Of a stretch of DNA of 9,536 bases, positions 4,989 through 9,536 are shown piece by piece. A model generated the notes under the pieces. The model was not told where the DNA came from. It was given only the letters and a program-made list of their open reading frames with translations, and ran no database searches. Location: positions 1-9,536 of the forward strand of contig PXAQ01000191.1 of assembly GCA_003567095.1 (NCBI GenBank). Reading direction: 5' to 3'. Source of the stretch: Phycisphaerae bacterium (GTDB taxonomy: Bacteria; Planctomycetota; Phycisphaerae; Sedimentisphaerales; Anaerohalosphaeraceae). The first letter of the stretch is position 1. Each line of letters opens with the position of its first letter. Both the position numbers and the translations under genes were made by a program.

Positions 4989-6459
4989 TGGCTTTTGCCT
5001 GAATCGTAATCGCTTCAATCTCAAAACATCCCAGCGTATTGACCAGGCTGAAAAAGTCCGAGGGGTTGCCGTCGCCGACCGCCAGGGTCAGGTGTCCCGG
5101 GCCGAAACCGCCAGGGGCCCGCGTGGCATCCAGCCCGACCCATTGGTCGTCGACAAAGACCTCGGTCCACATATGCCCGCCGAAGACCGTCCGCTGGCCG
5201 ATAAAGGAATCGACATAGACCACTCCGCAGACCACCCGGGCCGGGATTCCGACCGCTCGGCACATCGCTGCGGCCAGTACTGCGTGCTCGCTGCAATCGC
5301 CTTGCCGGCTGCGGGCCACTTCGGCCGCCGAGGCATAGCCGACCGACAGGTCCTTGGTGGTAATGTACCCATCGACAAAAGACTCTATCTGACGGGCGGC
5401 CTTGAGCGTCTCGGTGGTTGAGCCGACGGCGGCTTGGGCCAGCTCGATGACCTTTTCATCGTCGCTTTGCAGATAAGCGGTCGGCTTCAGTGCCGCCAGC
5501 GCTTCGGGATTGTCGCCGGCATAGGGTATCGGCGCATCCGTTGGGGGGGTATTCCGTGTAACGGTGACCAGAAAACGTCCGTCTTCGGTTTTGACGGTCT
5601 GGTGACAGGTGGCCGGAATAGTGATGTTGTCTTGACAGGTAGGTTTGAGCTCGTATTGGATTGATTTGATCTGGCCGATGTTGCTCAGCTCTTTGGGGCT
5701 CTTGATGCTCAGCCGGTCCAGGAAATCCACCACGTCGTCATCGCGCAGCGCAAACTCCTTGTCGCAGTGAATCATCTCCAGCGTCATTCCCATCATCGGC
5801 ACGAGGGACTTGAGCGCTTTAAAATTGTCATCCAGATAGCTGGTGACGGTGATTGCCTGCGGGCCGACCATCATCGTGACCTTCACCTCGGTCAGCTCTG
5901 TAATCCGCCCGAACAAATCCACTTCCACCGGCCCACCGACATCCACACGGGCGGTTAGCGCCCCTTGCATATCCGGCCGAAAGATATCCACCTCGTAGCT
6001 TTGCCCTTGCTCAAGTCCGCGCTGCTCCTGGATCAATCGCATACCCTGATTCAGCAGGGCCCCGGCAGGCCAGTCCATCTCGACCTGCTGGGGCTGGCCC
6101 ATCAGTTCGGTGGTGATAGTGACTTTACCGTCGGCGATTTGACCGACGTGCTTGTGTTCGACGCCGCTCATATTCAGCCGCATCTCAAAGCCAAGCGGCT
6201 TGCCGTCCAGCGTTTCGATGTGGGTTTCGGTCGATTCGATCTTGACTGCCTGCCCACCGCGGCCCAGCGTCATGGACAGATGTTCGCTGGTGGTGACCTT
6301 GGCGCCCTCGATGGTGCGTGTATGTGCGGCGTGGCCAATTTTTTTACCTTCGAGCAAGACGGCCAGATACTCGGTCTCGGTCGTCGTTTCCGCCGCGACG
6401 ACGGCCGACAGACAAACACTTACGATCAGCAGGCGTTTGACGATACAGTGCTTTTTCAT
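4972..6459 (-). CDS. Secreted transglutaminase-like (papain-fold) protein
   Basis: The 495-residue product starts at the ATG at 6459, eight bases after a GAAAGGG ribosome site. Residues 1-23 form a signal peptide (basic start, hydrophobic core, cleavage near VVAA); C16 does not fit a lipobox, so it is probably not a lipoprotein. Residues 25-320 form a large beta-rich domain with no motif I can name. The C-terminal transglutaminase-like domain (about 345-470) has the full triad: C389 in RQGDCSEHAVLAAAMCRAVG, H429 in GGHMWTEVFVDDQW, and D444 in VGLDAT. Bacterial members are usually cysteine proteases or peptide-modifying enzymes rather than true cross-linkers. It should act outside the cytoplasmic membrane. 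It leads a minus-strand operon with the overlapping nitroreductase and the small Cys/His-rich gene. Domain and triad are clear; the substrate is unknown. Confidence 0.9.
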   Translation of the reverse strand: MKKHCIVKRLLIVSVCLSAVVAAETTTETEYLAVLLEGKKIGHAAHTRTIEGAKVTTSEHLSMTLGRGGQAVKIESTETHIETLDGKPLGFEMRLNMSGVEHKHVGQIADGKVTITTELMGQPQQVEMDWPAGALLNQGMRLIQEQRGLEQGQSYEVDIFRPDMQGALTARVDVGGPVEVDLFGRITELTEVKVTMMVGPQAITVTSYLDDNFKALKSLVPMMGMTLEMIHCDKEFALRDDDVVDFLDRLSIKSPKELSNIGQIKSIQYELKPTCQDNITIPATCHQTVKTEDGRFLVTVTRNTPPTDAPIPYAGDNPEALAALKPTAYLQSDDEKVIELAQAAVGSTTETLKAARQIESFVDGYITTKDLSVGYASAAEVARSRQGDCSEHAVLAAAMCRAVGIPARVVCGVVYVDSFIGQRTVFGGHMWTEVFVDDQWVGLDATRAPGGFGPGHLTLAVGDGNPSDFFSLVNTLGCFEIEAITIQAKANETDD

Positions 6460-6554
6460 GTTGGCAGCCCTTTCTCAAGTTAACCGGGCATGACTGTGAC
6501 CCAGTGATTTACGGTTTTGGTTTCAACAATAAAGACGTTTCATTTGATTAGGCT

Positions 6555-6583
6555 ATTGTACTCAATCCGCCAAAAAAACTCAA
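6555..6583 (-). promoter_or_regulatory. Predicted promoter of the transglutaminase-nitroreductase operon
   Basis: On the minus strand TTGAGT (6583-6578) is followed after 17 bases by TACAAT (6560-6555, 5/6). The start point would be near 6548, giving a leader of about 90 bases before the ATG at 6459. The spacer contains a run of T residues. For the divergent GTPase gene I could not identify a matching promoter in this A-rich region. Confidence 0.48.
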
Positions 6584-6630
6584 ATAAAAGCAAAAAGAAA
6601 AAGGGCTTTTCAAGAGTGGCATTTTCGGGT

Positions 6631-7818
6631 ATGTGGTCGGTTATGGATCATCCACAACAATCACATACGTCCTTGGGACCGCCCGCTGTGTGTGTCCTGA
6701 CCGCCGGGGGGATGGCGGCCATCGCCAGTATCGCGCTGTGGGGCAGGGGCGCCGCTGCGATCACTCAGCGGCTTTTCAGCAAACCCGTGCCGGACTGCGG
6801 GCACTTGGCATACGGGACACTCAAAGACGCCGAGACCATCATCGACAGCGTTGTGGTGGCCTGTGAACAGGCGGAGTGCTTTGTGCTGCACTGCCATGGC
6901 AATCCGCTGCTGGTCGAGCAGATCGTTACGCTTTGCCGGCGTCACGGCGCCACGCTTCAGAGGGCCGAGGCGTTTCGGACGGTTCAGTTGAACGCGTCCT
7001 GCCAAACGCGGATTGAGGCCGAGGCCCGCCTGGCAATGACGGCGGCGGCGACACAGGCGGCCGTTGAACTGCTCGCAGGACAAATATACGCCGGGCTGTC
7101 GGCTTGGGCGACCCAATGGATTGATTCTAAGTCTATTGATATAGATCGTTTACGAAAAGAGTGCGCCGAGGTGCTTGGGCGCAGCGTACCGGCCGGATAT
7201 CTGATCGACGGCGTGCGGATCGCCCTTGTAGGCCCGCCCAACAGCGGCAAAAGCACGCTGCTGAACCGGCTGGCCGCCGAGCAGGCCGCGCTGGTCTCGG
7301 ATGTCGCCGGTACGACGCGGGATTGGGTCTCGACAACCTGCCGCATCGGGCCGCTGCGGGCCGAAGTGATCGATACCGCCGGGCTGGATGCGGCGATTGC
7401 TGCACAAAACAGCTTGGATCGCGCTGCCCAGGAAACGGCCCTTGAGGCCTTAAACACGTGCGACTTAATCCTGAATATCCAGGATTGCACACAACCCCGG
7501 ACCTGCGCGGTAACGTCCCAAGAGCGCAAAAGCCTGACGGTTTATACCAAAAGCGATTTATTGGCAAAAAAAGACGATTTCTGCACGGATGCCCAGCCCC
7601 CGGCGGTGCTGCTCAGTGCATTGACCGATGATGGGCTGGACCCGTTGAACCACGCGATTCTGGCAGCACTAAGATTGGACTCAATCGACCCTGAAAGACC
7701 TGTCTGTTTTACGCAACGCCAACAGCGCCACCTGAAAAATATCGGTCAAGCCAAGACCGTAAGCGATGCCAATGCGGAACTTGACCAATTATTAGGGCAA
7801 AGCGCATCTTCTTTTTAG
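6631..7818 (+). CDS. MnmE-like (TrmE-type) GTPase lacking the C-terminal CxGK motif
   Basis: The architecture follows the tRNA-modification GTPase MnmE: an N-terminal domain (about 17-120), a helical part (121-195), an inserted G domain (196-350) and a short helical tail. The G motifs are clear: G1 GPPNSGKS (201-208), with the Asn seen in potassium-dependent GTPases; G2 AGTTRD (226-231); G3 DTAG (248-251); G4 TKSD (306-309); G5 SAL (329-331). The product is 395 residues against about 450 for the family. It stops at LLGQSASSF, where canonical MnmE continues to Cys-Ile-Gly-Lys, and a large part of the last helical segment is missing. The C-terminal cysteine is needed for tRNA U34 modification in E. 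coli, so this may be a divergent paralogue. The start is uncertain (ATG at 6631 or 6643); neither has a good SD. An in-frame upstream extension is lysine-rich and looks non-coding. Confidence 0.82.
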   Translation: MWSVMDHPQQSHTSLGPPAVCVLTAGGMAAIASIALWGRGAAAITQRLFSKPVPDCGHLAYGTLKDAETIIDSVVVACEQAECFVLHCHGNPLLVEQIVTLCRRHGATLQRAEAFRTVQLNASCQTRIEAEARLAMTAAATQAAVELLAGQIYAGLSAWATQWIDSKSIDIDRLRKECAEVLGRSVPAGYLIDGVRIALVGPPNSGKSTLLNRLAAEQAALVSDVAGTTRDWVSTTCRIGPLRAEVIDTAGLDAAIAAQNSLDRAAQETALEALNTCDLILNIQDCTQPRTCAVTSQERKSLTVYTKSDLLAKKDDFCTDAQPPAVLLSALTDDGLDPLNHAILAALRLDSIDPERPVCFTQRQQRHLKNIGQAKTVSDANAELDQLLGQSASSF

Positions 7819-8047
7819 GCGTTCTTCACAGGTTTTTCATGAAACTATGACAATTTTTCAGCGTATCCCGAATATACTGACTGTGTGTATGTATTGAAAC
7901 GCAACACAAGAAAGAGATGTATTTCGTATAAAAATATAACATCAAAATATATGGCTTTTTTCGCCAAAGCAATTACACTATGATGCTTGATGTTTATTTC
8001 GAACTGATTCTTTTTTCCGCCGTTGGGCGGATGGAATATATGCTATT
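7819..8047. other. AT-rich intergenic region with a palindrome and no gene
   Basis: These 229 bases separate the GTPase from the phosphatase and are much richer in A and T than the flanking genes. They hold a perfect 10-bp palindrome TTTCATGAAA (7835-7844), several TATA-like hexamers (TATACT 7873-7878, TATAAA 7927-7932, TATAAC 7935-7940) without a well-spaced -35 partner, and a hairpin just before the next start. No terminator with a T-tract follows the GTPase stop. I find no ORF or known RNA here. Confidence 0.4.
8016..8031 (+). promoter_or_regulatory. Small hairpin 17 bases upstream of the phosphatase start
   Basis: TCCGCC-GTTG-GGCGGA forms a perfect 6-bp stem with a four-base loop. Its 3' arm contains the only G-rich, SD-like stretch (GGCGGATGG) before the ATG at 8048. 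If the transcript begins upstream, folding could affect ribosome access. It is not a terminator, because the T-run precedes rather than follows the stem. Confidence 0.3.
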
Positions 8048-9370
8048 ATGGAACAACAAATTGAAAAACAGAGCCATCTGGAAGAGCAGATTTACCAGAT
8101 TTCCACGTTGGCGGCCGGAAAATTAAAGGTGCAGGAAGTTCTAAACCGGCTCTCTGAAGCGGCGGTGCGCGTGACCCGCACCACCGCCTGCTCGATCCGC
8201 CTGCTGGATGAGGAAGCCGGGGATATGAAAATGCGCAGCACCTACGGCCTGAGCGAGACCTATCGCAACAAGGGGCCGGTGACCCGGGACGAACCGGTTA
8301 TCCGCGAGGCCTTTGAGGGCAAGGCAGTGGTGCTGGATGATATGCGCTTCGATCCCCGCGTGCACTACCGTGATGCGTCGATCCGCGAGGGACTGGTCAG
8401 TCAGCTGACCGTGGCGATTGTCTTTCAGGACAAACCGCTTGGCGTGCTTCGGCTGTACAGTCCCGAGCCGGGGCGGTTTGACGAGGACGCCATCCGCATT
8501 GCCCGACTGGTCGCCAGCCAATGCGCTATCGCCATCACCAACGCCCGGCTTTATCGCCAGGCGCTGGACGGGGTCCAGATGGCCGAGCAGGTGCGTCTGG
8601 CCGGGATCATTCAGCGGCGAATGATTCCCGAGCAAGCGCCGTGTATGACCGGGCTGGATGTGGCGGCGGTCTATCAGCCCTGCTACGACATCGGGGGCGA
8701 TTTGTATGATTTTCTGCAGATCAGCGAGCATTCGCTTGTCACCGGCATCGCCGATGTCATCGGTAAGGGCGTGCCGGCGGCGATGATGATGAGCATGTTC
8801 CGCGGGACACTGCGGGCCTATGCCGACGGCGGATATGCCCGCCATTCGACCGAAGAGATCATCCACAAGCTCAATCGCGCTGCCTGTAATGAATGCCGCG
8901 ACGGCGAATTTATCACCCTGTTCATCGCCCGCATTGATACGCAGGCCAACACGCTGACGTGCTGCAACTGCGGCCACGAGCCGGGCATCCTGCTGCGCAA
9001 CGGCGAGGTCATCGAACTGAACGAAGGCGGCCTGGTGCTGGGCATCACGCCGAATACGAACTATAATATCCAGACCGTCCCCTTTGAGCAGGACGACTGT
9101 CTGCTGATGTACACCGACGGCCTGATTGACGCGATGAATTTCGAGGGTCAGATGTGGGGACGCCGGCGGCTGCTGGAGGTTTTGCAGCATCAGCGCTGGC
9201 CCTGTGCCGACCACCTGGTGCACAATCTGCTCGGCTATCGCCGCCGCTTTGTTGGCTTGGCCAGCCAGACCGACGATACCAGCATTGTCGCCGTACGCCG
9301 CGACGCAGCGGCCAACCCCTGCGACCGGAACTGCCACTGCCCCGATCAGCCTCAAACCCCGGAATCATAA
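8048..9370 (+). CDS. GAF-domain SpoIIE/RsbU-type PP2C serine/threonine phosphatase
   Basis: The 440-residue product joins a sensor to a phosphatase. Residues 1-15 look like a short coiled lead. About 15-168 is a GAF domain (ending LVASQCAIAITNARLYRQAL), which binds small ligands or senses redox state. About 185-418 is a SpoIIE/RsbU PP2C domain, with metal-binding aspartates in YDIGGDLYDF (213-222), GIADVIGKGVPAAM (233-246), YTDGLIDA (355-362) and SQTDDTSIV (406-414). Such enzymes dephosphorylate anti-anti-sigma proteins in partner-switching pathways that control sigma factors; no partner gene is in the window. A CNCGH sequence (306-310) sits where relatives usually read NAGH, close to C280 and C283, and the tail has CDRNCHC. 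The protein is cytoplasmic, with no membrane segment. Its start lacks a well-placed SD. Confidence 0.93.
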   Translation: MEQQIEKQSHLEEQIYQISTLAAGKLKVQEVLNRLSEAAVRVTRTTACSIRLLDEEAGDMKMRSTYGLSETYRNKGPVTRDEPVIREAFEGKAVVLDDMRFDPRVHYRDASIREGLVSQLTVAIVFQDKPLGVLRLYSPEPGRFDEDAIRIARLVASQCAIAITNARLYRQALDGVQMAEQVRLAGIIQRRMIPEQAPCMTGLDVAAVYQPCYDIGGDLYDFLQISEHSLVTGIADVIGKGVPAAMMMSMFRGTLRAYADGGYARHSTEEIIHKLNRAACNECRDGEFITLFIARIDTQANTLTCCNCGHEPGILLRNGEVIELNEGGLVLGITPNTNYNIQTVPFEQDDCLLMYTDGLIDAMNFEGQMWGRRRLLEVLQHQRWPCADHLVHNLLGYRRRFVGLASQTDDTSIVAVRRDAAANPCDRNCHCPDQPQTPES

Positions 9371-9433
9371 GCAGACAGGCCGCACCGGCATGTCCTCGAA
9401 ATGTTCAGTACGCACAAGAAAATATGGAACGAC

Positions 9434-9465
9434 CGGCTCCGTGATTGTAAGGTCGTCACGAGCCG
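9434..9465 (+). terminator. Strong hairpin downstream of the phosphatase gene, possible terminator
   Basis: CGGCTC (9434-9439) and GTGA (9441-9444) pair with TCAC (9456-9459) and GAGCCG (9460-9465), giving ten pairs with one bulged C and an 11-base loop. It lies 63 bases after the phosphatase stop. No U-tract follows (ATAATAGG), so classical intrinsic termination is doubtful; an RNA-end-stabilising or regulatory structure is equally possible. Its last base abuts the GATAAT box of the next putative gene. Confidence 0.4.
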
Positions 9466-9536
9466 ATAATAGGTTCATGCGACGAGGTGGTGCGTTGCCA
9501 CCGTCAATCGCGGGTTGTTACCTTGCGGCAACAGAG
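9465..9536 (+). CDS. Possible start of a further gene (leaderless type, truncated by window edge)
   Basis: GATAAT (9465-9470, 5/6 to the -10 consensus) is followed by six bases and an ATG at 9477, the same spacing as before nth. The frame stays open for 20 codons to the window edge (MRRGGALPPSIAGCYLAATE). No clear -35 box at 16-18 bases was found. The fragment is too short to assign a family. A hairpin (9481-9505: GAC, GGTGG, seven-base loop, CCACC, GTC) lies at the start of this frame. The coding part begins at 9477; the interval given includes the motif. Confidence 0.3.

Noticed and set aside
4989..5024. Longer start for the nitroreductase
   Set aside because: It would need a TTG with no SD and a deeper overlap with the transglutaminase gene; the ATG at 4988 gives a normal coupled overlap.
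6517..6630. N-terminal extension of the MnmE-like GTPase from a TTG
   Set aside because: The added residues come from A-rich intergenic DNA (lysine-rich, KNSNKSKKKK) and have no match to the MnmE N-terminus; they would also overlap the divergent operon promoter.
8141..9355. A 404-codon open frame on the minus strand opposite the GAF phosphatase
   Set aside because: It is a shadow of a GC-rich gene: composition is dominated by H, Q, R, A and G, no family motif is seen, and the plus-strand gene has clear catalytic motifs over the same stretch.
1..9536. CRISPR array, insertion sequence, tRNA or rRNA
   Set aside because: No regularly spaced direct repeats, transposase motifs, terminal repeats or recognisable tRNA/rRNA signatures were found on reading through both strands.

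Overview
The window looks like a chromosomal segment of a planctomycete, most likely of the Phycisphaerae type. This is inferred from a PEP-CTERM sorted protein, a divergent MnmE-like GTPase, GC-rich genes separated by AT-rich spacers, and starts that often lack a Shine-Dalgarno (SD) sequence. No decisive marker gene is present, so the assignment is moderate. No rRNA, tRNA, CRISPR array, transposase or phage gene was seen.

Layout, left to right. (1) 1-216, minus: the N-terminal part of an MntR/DtxR-family metal-dependent repressor, running off the left edge, with a palindromic candidate operator over its -10 box. (2) 328-1014, minus: a secreted PEP-CTERM protein built from 19-residue repeats. 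(3) 1015-1273: a divergent intergenic region with a promoter candidate facing each way and a 22-bp dyad. (4) 1274-3771, plus: dsbD (periplasmic thiol reduction) followed closely by nth (endonuclease III). nth appears to have a leaderless promoter laid over the dsbD stop codon. (5) 3772-4021: a degraded region with the C-terminal fragment of an AraC-family regulator. (6) 6459-3996, minus: a probable three-gene operon of a secreted transglutaminase-like protein, a SagB-type nitroreductase overlapping it by 17 bases, and a 65-residue Cys/His-rich protein. (7) 6631-7818, plus: an MnmE-like GTPase lacking the family's C-terminal CxGK motif. (8) 8048-9370, plus: a GAF plus SpoIIE/RsbU-type PP2C phosphatase. 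(9) 9371-9536: a long hairpin and the possible start of another gene with a leaderless-type promoter.

Most neighbours are functionally unrelated housekeeping or signalling genes. The clearest functional unit is the minus-strand operon at 3996-6459, whose substrate is not evident. No complete novel system is visible. The best leads are the leaderless-promoter geometry (a -10-like hexamer exactly six bases before ATG, seen three times), the truncated MnmE-like GTPase, the MntR operator architecture and the AraC remnant.
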